Shown in pieces: positions 45,982-57,645 of a stretch of DNA of 64,000 nucleotides. Both the position numbers and the translations under genes were made by a program. The notes under the pieces are model-generated. The model had not been told where the DNA came from and did not search any database. It saw only the letters and a list, made by a program, of their open reading frames with translations. Within the stretch, counting starts at the first letter, position 1, and every line of letters starts with the position of its first letter. Source of the stretch: Epiperipatus broadwayi. Lineage: Eukaryota > Onychophora > Udeonychophora > Euonychophora > Peripatidae. Where the stretch lies: positions 7,111,594 to 7,175,593 of the forward strand of contig JAQFVV010012416.1 of assembly GCA_028023455.1 (NCBI GenBank). The letters run 5' to 3'.

Positions 45982-47295
45982 AGAAATAGTCAACACTTAG
46001 ACAATCCCAATATCAATAACAATCAATAATTTCGAACTGTTGTCTAAGAAATCTCTTTTTAACAATATCGATATAGGTGGAATCCCTTAGAGATATATAA
46101 ATTATGATATAACTTATAAGAAAAAAAAAATGAAATTTAGAACAATTTTTACTTCATCGAATTATAATTATGCTGTGCTTACTGCTTATAAAAGCTCTGC
46201 ATTTAGTAATTATTTACTTCATTCCTTACAGTTTCAAATACAATAAATAAATTCATCTTTATTATAGAAAATGAATATTTTAGCCTATTCTTATTTATGA
46301 CTAATAATGCAGACAATATAGGAGATGGCTATCCAGTAAACTATTTAATATCTTATTTAAAAATAAACTCAGTAGAGGGCACTTATATATCTTAAATTAA
46401 ATATAATTTCAGCTCTTTAAATATAATAAATTATTCTTCAAAGAATATTTGCATAGATAAAAAGTAAAAAGAATATCAGTGAAATCCTTAATCTAGATTT
46501 ACACCAGTCGTAGTTGTCTACGGTAATCTAAGAAAGCAGATAATATGATAACATAATTTGATAAATTTCGTAGCAGATGCTTTGAAGAAAGATTTCTTGG
46601 CTCTGGTGATATACAGTTGTCTTGATTATTTATTTACCATGTGGATTTTGTTACATATTAACTAAAAAACTTTATACTATTAATGTATAAAAATAATAAA
46701 TAAAGTAATACGAGCGCGAGTGGATAAATTTAATCAATAATAAAACATTAAAAATTTACTCTAGACAAAAATTAGTTTGCATTATAATTAAAATTATGCA
46801 AAATTGAAAATAATAGACATGCTGATTTGCAAGGATATAAGGAAAATAATTATGCAAATTAGATAAAGCAAAAGAAAACCCCAATCTAGATGTGTGTGAG
46901 TGTGAACAGTACCATACACAGAGTTCAGTGGGAGCATTAGCGTGCTTGCAGTCTAGCAGTGCGCGAACAGTTTAACAATGCAGAATAAAGTACAGTGAAA
47001 TAAAATGCAGAATAATTATAGTTCAACACTATAAAGAACTGTGTGTGCATGGACTATAAATAAAAAAAAGTATAAAATAATACAACTGTAGGTGAAATGC
47101 AAGAAGATTCCTTAATTATATATGCAAGTTAATTTAATGCAAAACAACCAGCAAGCGACTGATTGAATTACTAACATTTACAAATGTTATATATTCAGAG
47201 TAATAAACTCTTAGTTAAGTTTGATATTTTATTTTTCAAAAATTTATTAAGAGTATACATGGCTAATGTCAACCTGGCTCCTGTAAGTATCAGGG

Positions 47296-47323
47296 TTTTT
47301 TTTTTTTTTGGGGGGGGGGGGGG
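47296..47323. repeat. T14/G14 junction tract at the LINE 3' border
   Basis: Fourteen T directly followed by fourteen G on the plus strand, just outside the 3' end of the minus-strand LINE relic. Confidence 0.9.
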
Positions 47324-48582
47324 CTAAGTCCTTCAATTCTACCACTGTACTCATAGATTCATCAACGAATTAAGTAGATGGTTTATAGCTTGTGTTTATG
47401 CACATCTATAAAGTTCAGTGGCTGTAAAATTCTATTTATAAAACAAATGAAACAATGTCATAGGTTAACCTGTATGTGTTGATAAGACCAATTATGTCTA
47501 GAGAAATTAAATCCATCTGATTTTATTGGTGGACCTGGAAAAAGAAATTTGATTGGAATTTCATAAGAATTCCAATTTTTATGCTATAATTCAGTGATTG
47601 TAGATTTGACGCAAGATTCAGATTGGTGAAACTATATCGTGAATTATTGGCAGGTGAAAGTATATCGTGAATTATTGGCAAGTCTGATCTGTTTAAGTTT
47701 TTATATATGAAAAAGAGGAAGTCATCACAAAAGAATATGCTTAATTGCATCTGTAATATTTCTCATATTAATATTCAAGTAAGTATCAAGAAAGTTGGTA
47801 TAGAAATTTATTTTCAAACAGAGTCATAGTATTCACCAGCACAATATGCAAATCCTTGTTATAAACTGCTTGCATTACAAGCTCAAATAGTGCCATCTGG
47901 TTTACGGATGAGAATTATTCCTAAAAAATAATTTTGATCTAATCTTTAAAAAATGATGAAAATAAGTTAGCCCTATGATCCAAAGTTTATTTCTAATTAA
48001 TATGGGATAGGACTGTGTTTCAATCTGCTATCACAAAATATTCGAATTAGATATGTTTCCCTGATGTTTACATAAAAAAATGAACATATTGTTTTCATGA
48101 CCTTAAGAATAAAACTCCAATCTTGAAAAAAGATTTCCAATTTTTTCATATCCATAGTGAGAGACTTTTCTATTACAGTAAAAGATCTCTTATGATAAGT
48201 CAAAGCAATGTCATTAGTGTAGATGAATTTCTTATATTTTATTTCTGGAAGCTCACTGATTAAATAAAGTAGATGAGAGAACTGGACCTTGTAGTACCCT
48301 GTTCTGTAAATTTTTTGTATCTATTATGATTATTTTGAAAGTCTTTTTCAATATGAAGGATTAAAAATTCACAGCAGCTTTTTCATGGCCTAAGGCAGAT
48401 ACCTCCCAATTATTGCCAAAGTTCTTATAAACTTTCAAAAAGCTTTAGGAAATACATAATGATGATAATTGGTTTTGAAGACTGTTACACTTTTGCTTTT
48501 ATTTCAAATTTTTAAATAAAATGTTCTGTGTGAATAATGTTACTTAATAGTTTTGTTAATATTTTTAGAAACTCTGGAAGTA

Positions 48583-48756
48583 TGCTAAGTACTTTTACGC
48601 TAAGTACTTCTGGGATCTATCGTGATTTAAGATAATACAGTGCTAAGTACTTTTATGCTAAGTACTTCTGGGATCTATCGTGATTTAAGATAATCCAGTG
48701 CTAAGTACTTTTACGCTAAGTACTTCTGGAATCTATCGTGATTTAAGATAATCCAG
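48583..48756. repeat. 58-bp tandem repeat, three copies
   Basis: Copies at 48583-48640, 48641-48698 and 48699-48756 begin TGCTAAGTACTTTTACGCTA and end TTTAAGATAATMCAG (M is A in the first copy, C in the others). They differ at only a few sites. Within each unit, GCTAAGTACTT occurs twice. The array lies inside the Jockey-like LINE relic. Confidence 0.95.
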
Positions 48757-48999
48757 AGCAAATACAAATTCATTAACATTTATTAATTTTATCAGAGTGA
48801 TATTACAGGAACTTTGTGAAAGAGAAACTTGCAATTCTGTGCTAATGGTTTTTCACCTCATTTTATCCATTTTGGATATACAAATTTCATTTAGAAGATT
48901 GCTAATACCATTAGCAATAATAATAGTAGTTCTTTAGGGATTCCAAAGTTTGCATAAAAGTCTTCAGACTTTATGACAATCTTGTAATGTGTTGCTTCA

Positions 49000-49013
49000 C
49001 CCCCCCCCCCCCC
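49000..49013. repeat. C14 homopolymer
   Basis: Fourteen C in a row inside the LINE relic. Confidence 0.9.
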
Positions 49014-50472
49014 AACATCTCTTCATTTTGCTTTTCAGATATCATTAAGTGATTTTATAAATATGGTAATACTTCTTGGATTTTTTGGTAGATAAAAATT
49101 GCTTATAAAGAGCACTGCTGGTTTGCTCCAATCTAAAATAAGCTGCTTTTGTTTATCCATAAAGAATGGATTTTTTCACAGCTGTTGTATGAGTGTGATT
49201 AATCTATCATCCCAAAAGGGAATCGGAAAGATTCTATTAATACTTTTTTCTGTTCACAATATCCAGTACGTCAAAATCCAGTTACCTCTCTTTAAATTCC
49301 ATCTCGAAATGGGACAATTTTCAATTTTAGGAATATGGATTTCAAGAGAGATTATAGTAGTTATGGGATAATTGATTCAACATTTGTAGTTCAGCAGAAA
49401 ATGATGAATCATTTTTTGCCATAACATACATCAGGAATTGTTTCTGTTCCCCATCCATATGAAAAGAATTTTGTCCTTTCCTGGCATTATAAACTAAGTG
49501 CATGGAGTTTAAATCCATTCATTCTACAAAGTGACAACTGATCCTCATTTACATATATCCAAAGACTGTCTATCAAAATTGAAATCTCTTATAAATAACA
49601 GAAAATAGTGAGAAGGCAAATTTGTATTGGGAAGTCTGTAAATATTGCATACATAAAAATCATCTAAATGAATGGTGATTACAATATCATTTGAATTAAC
49701 TCCAGTAGAAGTTATTTGCTTTATAAGATAATTTGAAACAAAAGTAGCCATACCATATTTAGATAATATTCTACCAATAATCAATATAAATCCAGAAATT
49801 TTAAGATATATTATTAGAAGATGAGTCTCCTGAATTACAATTATATTGATGTTACATAGAACAACTTAGTTGAAGAGACTCTTCATCTTTGATATGAATA
49901 TAATCTCAATGTTAAGTCAAAGCAATTTTATTGTTTCCTAGGTGAAGAAAAGATCATTCTATAGGGGATATACCCGGCATTTTATGTTTTCCACAATTGC
50001 CAATTCCATGTAGTCATTTTTTTAAAATTCCAAGTCTTCCCATGGTCCACCCTACAAAAGCTTCTATCAACATACAAAACTAATTGTTTCACGTAGAAAC
50101 CAGATTTCATCTTGATGAACTCCAGGTTAAAGATGGCAAATTATGAAAGTTGATTTGATAAAAATTAGAAGTTTGTAAAGAATTATGGCAAGAAAGACAC
50201 TCTTCTAGTTTGGAAATAAATCTTTTAAAAGTTATCTTGATAGATTTAACATTAAAATTTTCAAAAAAAAAAAAAAAAAAAGTTTTAATATTGGAACTAA
50301 AATGATGATTATTTCAAAATGATTATCAAAATTTGAAAAGAATCTATAAAAATTTAATGAAAACTAATTTATCTTCAACTAATTTACCTTCAAGTATAAT
50401 GAGCTCATAATGGTAAATATTGGATTTATTTTAAAGAAAGTAAAATTCATAAACAATAATGTTTTTTTAAAT

Positions 50473-50542
50473 GTTCTTAATGATAGGGGATCAAAAAAAA
50501 AAAAAAAGTTCTTAATGATAGGGGATCAAAAAAAAAAAAAAA
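50473..50542. repeat. Exact 35-bp tandem duplication
   Basis: Two identical copies of GTTCTTAATGATAGGGGATC followed by fifteen A, at 50473-50507 and 50508-50542. The second runs on into AGAAAGAATTAATTAG. Confidence 0.95.
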
Positions 50543-51259
50543 GAAAGAATTAATTAGAAAACTGACCCACCAGAGAAACACAGAAATACCCTATGAATAC
50601 CTAGTATTTGAAAGTCCATATGTGCTCATAAAATTTATAAAATAATCCATGTTAAAATATTATAATTTCATCATGTTTAAGATTATACATATTTCTCATT
50701 GGTTATTCTAAAATTTACCTAAGTTGTTAATACTATAAAATTAAAATTGGTCTTTCTTTTGGAATCCAATGATTGTTACTGTGAAGAAAACTGAGATACT
50801 ACCTATCAGTAAACAATTTTGGAACTCTTTTGTAGTCAAAATAATGATTGGGTGTGTTCATAATCTCCAACATATAAGTATAATCTTGTCTATTCTTATG
50901 AATGAGAAATCCATATCATGTAACTATAAAAATATGCATCAAATAAGTATATTGAATACATTTTGTTCCTAAATATTGATTGAAATTTTAGTGCGTAAAG
51001 ATGGACTTATCAATATATTGATTGAAACATTAGCGTATAATAATGAACTTACTAATATAATCATATTTATATAATAAAAATAACACAAGCATATGCATAG
51101 AATATACAAGGATTAAGGTCGACATTATTAAATGTATGAAAAAATTAAAAATGATAGTAAAAAAAAAATCCATTGGTAGGCTAATTATGTAAAACCGTAT
51201 AATATAATCTTCAATAGTTTCTCTTCCTCTTTCCTTCTTTATTTTTGCTTTTCTAATAT

Positions 51260-51402
51260 ATAACATATAATAACTACATTCCACTCTTTTTACTCTTTAA
51301 AGCAAAATATATTTATTAATTTTACAGTTTTGACTGTTCCTAGCAGTCTCCTTCAGATCTTTAAAGTGTAAAAAGAGTGGAATATGGTTATTATATGTTA
51401 TG
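51260..51402. repeat. 143-bp hairpin
   Basis: TAACATATAATAACTACATT and CCACTCTTTTTACTCTTTAAAG (51261-51302) pair with TCTTTAAAGTGTAAAAAGAG and TGGAATATGGTTATTATATG (ending near 51401). The loop is about 55 bases. Confidence 0.8.
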
Positions 51403-52094
51403 TAAAACCTTTATTCTGAGTTAGTAAATAAATTTTTGGACCAATAAATATCAAAATAGAAATTTTCTGGTGAGTGAAGATAATAGAAATGATCTGATTC
51501 AAAACTGATTCATATGATGAATCATGATCACCATTAAAAAAAAACAACAGGAGACAATATGAATGTCGTCAAGAAAAAAAAAATTTCTTATTTGATGGGA
51601 ATATGAAAGAAAGAATTATGATCATTCCCGCTGTGGTGAAATATGATAGATTAACTGAAAAGAGGTTGAAACATTTCAAAGCAAGAATGTTTTGCTATAA
51701 AAAAGTTTAACATCCAACATATTTCTTAAGTTCTATATAAATGATGCAATGGTAGAACTACTTACTATTTATATCTCAACACCAAATCTCCATTATTCAA
51801 ATACCTATATCTTCATCTTTAACTTCAGATGCAAAAAAAAAAATGACAGTGATGAAAAAAACTTCACCAAGATGCTTTTTTATATAATAAAAGAAAAGAT
51901 TCTCTTCTGCAAATTTTACTTCATCCACCCCCACCCCCCCACCAGCTGAAAGACTTCAGTGTAATACCTCAGAATCAATATAACTTTAGTAATTTCTTTT
52001 TCTCTTACTATAATTAAGCCACCTAGTGTAAGCTTTAGTAACCAATAAAAGTCAGATGTTAGTAATTTTATAAATTCTTATCCAGTGCTGTCTT

Positions 52095-52190
52095 ATTCAA
52101 TAGGACCAGACCAGTTTCTAGCTTAAGGCTTTTATCAGCTGTACACCTGAACCTTTTGGATCTGATGATTTTTCTTCTAGTGCCCGAAAT
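52095..52190 (-). repeat. Repeat family R2 fragment
   Basis: The minus strand has GATCCAAAAGGTTCAGGTGT, ACAGCTGATAAAAGCCTTAA and GCTAGAAACTGGTCTGG. This is the central segment of the family. Confidence 0.5.
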
Positions 52191-52570
52191 TGCACTTGCT
52201 GATTCCCTGACTTACACTTTAAATGATCATCAAAAAAATGCTTACATTTGGCAAATTAACCTATCTGAAATCATGCGACAAATTTATGACAACCAAAAGA
52301 TGAATATATAGTGAGGATAGTAATCTATGACATATTCCTACTGATGATGATCAAGTGTTATGATATGATTACAATATATTAATGCCTAGTTACTCTGTCT
52401 TAAGGCAGAGAAATTAACAAAATACACAGATAACTTGTTACAACATGTCCATAAAAAAAAAAATGGAATTATTTCCATGTGAACTTGGATTGATCTTTTG
52501 TGATACATTTTAAGAATTCATGAAAAGACATCTTCCCTATGTCTATTCTTCTTTCTAAAAAAAAAAGAAG

Positions 52571-52592
52571 AAAAAAAAAAGGGGGGGGGGGG
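52571..52592. repeat. A10/G12 junction tract
   Basis: Ten A followed by twelve G on the plus strand, preceded by more A-rich purine sequence. Confidence 0.9.
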
Positions 52593-53479
52593 CAAGGAAA
52601 TATTGCCCAATGCCTTGTTATGAAAGACGAGAGTTGGTTTCCTCGCCAAATTGAAGCTCAAACTTTATAAAAAATGGAAAATAAAATAAACTTGGCACAT
52701 AATTAATTCTAAGAATTCCATAAATATAAAAGGCAATAACATTCCTCTCAACAAGAGCTAGTTGTTTAATGTAATGGCATAGCTAACTGTTAAGTCAATT
52801 TATATTTACACATATGCAAATATGCTAATATCTATTGTAATTATCACCTAGTTTGGTTTATTTTTACATGTACGTGGATATGGTAATGACTATGGTAATA
52901 TTCATTGTAATGTTGCTTAGATGAAGATGTTCTGCATCGAAAACCTGGCTCAGCAAAATAGCAAAAAATTTTAAGATTCATTACCGTAATTTTGACAATT
53001 GTCTACCTATTTTTGTAGAATATATTTTTACATACTATCTATGGTATATAGATATCATATTGCTTATTTTACGCATATAGTAAGCTTAATTAATATTTTT
53101 GCTTAAAAATATTCTTAAAAAATAACTAAATTATGTAAACTTCATAAAAAGCAATTCAATCTACTGCTCTGAAATTTTCTAAATCCATCTTAAAAATTGT
53201 TAATACTAAATTAATCTTTCTTTATCATCAAAAATACATATTTTTAAAATGCATTACATCAATGTGTAGTACTATGTGTCTCAAAAATGAATTAATAAAA
53301 GAAAGTTATGATTTCTCTCTCTTTGTTCATTTTATAACCATCTCTATATAAACATTAAGTATCACAAATGCTATTGATAGCAGATCAATGTTATGGTAGG
53401 TAACTATTTTATACCGAATAGCCATCTTTTATTTATTTTATAAAATGTTCAAACTAATATCTTAAAATCATCTAATATG

Positions 53480-53820
53480 AATATTGAATGCCTTTAGAAA
53501 AAATTAACTTTATTTAAATATTCCAAATGCATTCAACTGTTAGTAATAGCACATTAAACAGCTTAGTATATGCACCACATTTCAAGAGGTATTTTTCTTC
53601 CCTCTTTTTCAGATGTTGCTGGCCTGACCAGCATGAATCGAACCTGGACCCTTAGATTCTTAAGTATTAAATTTTTAAGGTATCACTCTCACCAACTGAG
53701 CCATCCTGCCAAAGGCAACAGTCAGTAGAAATTTCATATACTTATCTATGAGGTCCCTCCTGATTTCTCCATTTTTTTCTTCTTATGAGCAAAGTTGATT
53801 AGTGGTTTCCATACATTATG
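53480..53820 (-). repeat. tRNA-derived SINE-like unit, left arm of palindromic pair 3
   Basis: The minus strand has head GGCAGGATGGCTCAGTTGGT, GAGAGTGATACCTTAA, B-box GGTTCGATTCATGC, body GGCCAGCAACATCTGAAAAAG and the subfamily segment GTGCTATTACTAACAGTTGAATGC. The A- and B-boxes here are the closest to consensus in the window. The leader keeps GGAGAAATCAGGAGGGACC, and the spacer GAGCAAAGTTGATTAG matches the other pairs. Confidence 0.8.
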
Positions 53821-53929
53821 TATGGTCACACTAGGTTGACTTATGGGATTGTTCGCTATTGTTGTAAGTAGCTTCTTTATATTCTCTTCTTTGTATCTCT
53901 TCTTCTTTATCCAATATTTTTGTCAATAC

Positions 53930-53975
53930 TCATACTAGATGATGGAAATAGTCCAAACAATAAATACAATTAATA
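53930..53975 (+). repeat. SINE tail, remnant right arm of palindromic pair 3
   Basis: TCAATACTCATACTAGATGA then TGGAAATAGTCCAAACAATA. Only the distal tail is left, facing away from the left arm as in pairs 1 and 2. Confidence 0.65.
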
Positions 53976-54522
53976 TCTTGAAACTTTAAAAATAAACTGA
54001 AGATGATAATCCAGAGATGCAGAAGAAATAGCTTCATTATGGAACATAATTTTTATTAATGTAAATATAAAACGGTAAATAATATCCATAAACCAAATTA
54101 AATCATTTAATAACTAAGAGTACAGATATAACAGGATACGTAGCGGTTATGGGTTGGGTTTTGACTTTTCTGATTTTAAGCACAAATGTCACTGGCAACT
54201 AAAGAACTTGTCATTACTAAGTATATATATATGAATAATAACATTAAATAATAAATTAGTTTTGATAGTCTTATTTTATGTTTTTTTGTTGTTGTTTTTT
54301 GGCATTTCAAAGAATATATTTGGCTTTGATAAATAAATAGTAAGAAAACGACTGGTAAACTCATTCTGAACAATACTATTTACACTGGATCAACTTTATC
54401 GTTGTTCAGTAATTTTGCAGTTTTGTGATATAAAAATTTTAATAAAGGAACACTGTATGATTATTAAACATATTAATAATAATTACATTGCAATTAGAAC
54501 AATTGCTTTTGGCTGATCTGAC

Positions 54523-54691
54523 CTGGTTTTGCAGAGCATTTAACTGTCCACTAAAAGTCAGTGTCATATTATTGGCTGAAGAAGGCACAAAATTTGTCAT
54601 CAATGTCTGGCTGTTATTATTCTGGTTGAGAGAGTCATAGGTGTGGCGAGCTCGACGACACACATCCATCATCTGAACTGATGCTTTAACA
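54523..54691 (-). CDS. HIPK: HIPK exon A (first exon after the kinase-domain exons)
   Basis: The exon is 169 nt: one base completing an upstream codon, then 56 codons ending in phase 0. The acceptor is ...TTTATTGCAG and the donor CAG|GTCAGA. It reads VKASVQMMDVCRRARHTYDS and continues to NNMTLTFSGQLNALQNQ. This parallels the human HIPK2 stretch just after the kinase domain, where VKSCFQNMEICKRRV is followed by NLTMTFNNQL and HNQ. Family knowledge places it at the junction between the kinase C-lobe and the homeobox-interacting region. No kinase motif (HRDLK-like, DFG, APE) is seen, so the catalytic domain is on exons beyond the window. Orthology to HIPK is inferred from the motif order, which continues into the next exon in the same phase. 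Confidence 0.85.
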
Positions 54692-55347
54692 CTGCAATAA
54701 ATCAAATTACAAATTTATGTTGGCGATTATATCTACTACAATTACACAATAAAACATCATTATTTACTAATAATTCTTTACCATGAATACAATTTACTAT
54801 CGTATTTAATATAAAACATAATACACTTATAAACTGCATACACATGCATGTGTTTTTGAATGTAATGGAATAATTATCATCAATTTTTATATTAGATTGA
54901 GCTATATTTTTATTCAATCTGCTATATGATCGATATTTTCTCTAAATCTATGTAAAAATAGATATCTTCTAAAAATACGCACATAATATAACCAATTACT
55001 TAATTTATTACAATTAAAAAGTATAATTCATAATATATAAATATATATGTAACAACAATTGAAGTATTCTCTATGAAATTCTATGTGATAAAATTCAGAA
55101 GATAAAGTTTTTATGCATTTTTAAATAACTAAAATATATTTGTGCACGTGCTTAATAATTGCAATTTCTACCTGATCTCAATACGTGTACATTCTGATTA
55201 TAAAAGGCATCATAGATAGAGAGAAGGTAGAGTGGAGGATAGAGGGGAAAAAGATAGGTAGAAAAGAGAGGAAAGGAAAGGAAAGGGGGTGGGAGAAAAA
55301 AGAACTTTTTCCTAACATTACATAAACACACACCCCTGCAGCTGCAC

Positions 55348-55477
55348 CTTCTCTAATCACCTACAAATTTATAAACATAAAATGTGTGTGTGTGTGTTTT
55401 TTTTAATCGGCCCTTCTCTAATCACCTACAAATTTATAAACATAAAATGTGTGTGTGTGTGTTTAAATCGGTTCACT
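55348..55477. repeat. 65-bp tandem duplication with GT microsatellite
   Basis: CTTCTCTAATCACCTACAAA, TTTATAAACATAAAATGTGT and a (GT)n run occur at 55348 and again at 55413. The copies differ only in the T run and the linker before the second copy. Confidence 0.9.
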
Positions 55478-55839
55478 ATTCTTTTAGTTTTGTTGTTTTT
55501 AATTCATCATTAAGGATCTTGTAATCTGTTCTGAGCAGGAAAGTGGTTTTATATATCTTATGCTTGTATCATATTTAGACAGTCATTTTGTAATCTCCTA
55601 ATATCTGAAGTATTAAAAATGTAACCATTATTAATATAGAAAAATGTAATATATCCGATATATTACATTATAAAATTTTATTTTTCTTCTTTGAAACTAT
55701 TATAAGTAATAAAATATTGATTTTAAAGGTAATATCTCATTTCACATGCAACTCAGTAACGAGCACTTCGATCACGTAATTACTTATTAAACGCATGTAT
55801 TTCTTTTTATATTTTTTATTGACAGTTAAAACAAAATAG

Positions 55840-56560
55840 CATAAAGGAACCTCATGAGATTCCAGCCAGGAAATAATTTACAAGTGGCTTTATTAAATCC
55901 ATCAATCACTGTAACCATAGATTTGTTAGTCATCAACTATGAGGCTCATAGTTTGTGTTTGCCCACACATTTACATATATTAGTAGCTCTAATTCCATTT
56001 ATGAAGTAGATGAGCACACTGACTATGGGTTACCCTCAATCTATTTATGAGACTTCATCTAGGAAGATCAAATCCAGCTGTTTTTACTATTGTATCTGGA
56101 AAACGAAATATGTTTAAAAAATTAAAAGAATTCCATTTTTACACCATAATTCTTCAACTGTATATCCTTTGCTGAATACTGATTTGAAATAAATCTTGAG
56201 TGATGAACCTATACTCTGCCTTCAGGAAAATATTAACAGCTATTTGTACATTTTTGCAACCTCTGCCAGATGGCCAACTACTCAACAACATAGTCATAAA
56301 GATCAGATTTCACAGTAATCTAATGCCTATTGATTTTACTCGATCCTGATTCTAAAGATAAAGATGCCATTAACATTCTACAAAATGTAAACCAGAAATG
56401 CTTAATACCGCTTTTATTACAGTCCATATGTGATGTCGCTATAGCAATTAACCGATTTCTGAAATCAATGTCAGTTATACATACCAATTTTGATTATGTA
56501 AAAACTGAAACATAATATTAAAATCTTACCCATGAAAGTGCCATTATTAGAAGAGATGCT
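55840..56560 (-). pseudogene. Second copy of the Jockey-like LINE 3' region
   Basis: The plus-strand bases parallel those at 47340-47900 over several hundred nucleotides: a TCATCAAC.A block, ATAG(C/T)TTGTGTTT(A/G), then AAATCCA(T/G)CTG followed by TTTT, GG(A/C)CCTGG- or TATCTGG-type junctions, and AATTCCATTTTTA. It is clearly the same family but diverged, and no open frame of note remains. It extends the LINE content upstream of exon A. Confidence 0.62.
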
Positions 56561-57524
56561 ATCTAAAAAAAAGTGATGTCATCAAGATTTAAATTTTAAA
56601 AAAATTCCAAGAAATATATTAACCCCTCTCCCTCCATTAAACACCCTGCTGTGTGGCAGTTATTATGCACTATCAGTCAATACAAAAAATATATACTTTC
56701 TAGAGCAGTTAATTCTCTTTTCTCTACTCTAAACCTATATACTGTAAGTCTGAGTAATCAATGAAGACTAGAAAAAGAATTGCTTTTGAAAACATATAAG
56801 TAAACTGAAAAAATCATGCAATATTTTTTTTAAAAAGGTTCAGAATCACAAACGTTTGTAAGTACTGATTTCACATCTCTAGAAACAATTTATATATATA
56901 TCTTGCAGAGTAGTGGAGTCAGAATTTATAGCTATGAGATCAATTTCTATTTAATTAGTGTAAATAATTAAAAAAAAAACAACTTCATTTAATATAATTG
57001 CATGGATTTCTTAAAGGGTTAATCTGGAGTACTTTAATTTTATGTGATTACTTGACTTCCCAAGAAATTAATCATAGGATTATTATTGTTGCTATTGTTA
57101 TCATTATATCTATAAAAGTTGGCTAAGTTTTTAATCCTTGGATTGCTTGAAATTAACACACTCCAGATGATGAAGAAAAGGTTAAAGATAAATTTTGTCA
57201 TGACTATACAAACGAACTCATAAATCTCAAATATATGTTCACATACCATATTCCCCCAAAAATAAACCTAATCAGAAAATAAATCTTAGCAAGATTTTTC
57301 AGGATGCTTATAATATAAACCCTACTCCAAATACAAGCCATAGTTAAGATTGTCGGCCTGTTGAAACACACAATGGATATATTAAATTATAAAGTTATGA
57401 ATGTATAAATAAACCAATATTATTGACATTAATGCTTTAAATGAATGGTAATATGGTACTCTTGTATTTTCCCAATTCTATCTATATGGAAAAACAATTT
57501 ATCTATTACAAATCAATAAACATC

Positions 57525-57645
57525 ACATGATCATCATTTCTTATGCTTGCTCATAACTGCTATTTAAATGGACAAAACTATCCATAGAGTAGTGCCACTC
57601 AATGCAAACCAGAGTAATCAATGGATGTCAGAAGGCTTGTATAAC
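57525..57645. repeat. Repeat family R2 ends
   Basis: AATAAACATCACATGATCAT is shared with the 43.8-kb copy. It is followed by the inverted end AAAACTATCCATAGAGTAGTGCC and CAGAGTAATCAATGGATG. The middle of the unit is deleted. Confidence 0.6.

Larger units (their letters stand above)
47330..50200 (-). pseudogene. Jockey-like LINE relic (endonuclease and reverse transcriptase)
   Basis: On the minus strand the order is as follows. Near 49.55-49.78 kb is an endonuclease segment: KYGMATFVSNYLIKQITSTG, VNSNDIVITI, NIYRLPNTN, then FIRDFNFD in place of GDFN. Near 49.1-49.4 kb is a linker with RWNLKRGNWIL and LDWSKPAVLF. Near 48.0-48.2 kb is a reverse transcriptase thumb-proximal segment: TMDMKKLEIFFQDWSFIL, then IRIFCDSRLKHSPIPY. 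This is the order of Jockey-type LINEs common in invertebrates. Many stops are present. A second copy of its 3' end is at 55840-56560. Confidence 0.68.
45838..54522. other. HIPK intron A-B (8.7 kb)
   Basis: Contains an AC/AT microsatellite (45953-45980), a Jockey-like LINE relic with a 58-bp tandem repeat (47330-50200), an exact 35-bp duplication (50473-50542), a hairpin (51260-51402), an R2 fragment (52095-52190) and SINE pair 3 (53480-53975). The blocks 45985-47290, 50550-51250 and 52200-53470 show no gene apart from a homopolymer tract at 52571. Confidence 0.6.
3369..54691 (-). other. HIPK: HIPK gene, partial: eight C-terminal exons on the minus strand
   Basis: This is a gene-level entry. 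Exons A (54523-54691), B (45621-45837), C (35034-35137), D (29570-29632), E (19910-20095), F (13695-13891), G (3576-3842) and H (3369-3490) follow one another on the minus strand. Intron phases match at every junction. The conceptual product follows the order of vertebrate HIPK1/HIPK2 after the kinase domain: the segment that follows the kinase, a DPFQ..CPP block, SPSKH, a WQQL block, KRVKENTPP, and the PDTPSP/VSVITISS SUMO-interacting block. HIPKs are nuclear Ser/Thr kinases that phosphorylate transcription factors and corepressors; this half is the regulatory and partner-binding region. Introns are 5.4-10.5 kb except the 85-bp G-H intron. Kinase exons and the promoter are outside the window, so paralogue assignment is not possible. 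Confidence 0.9.
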
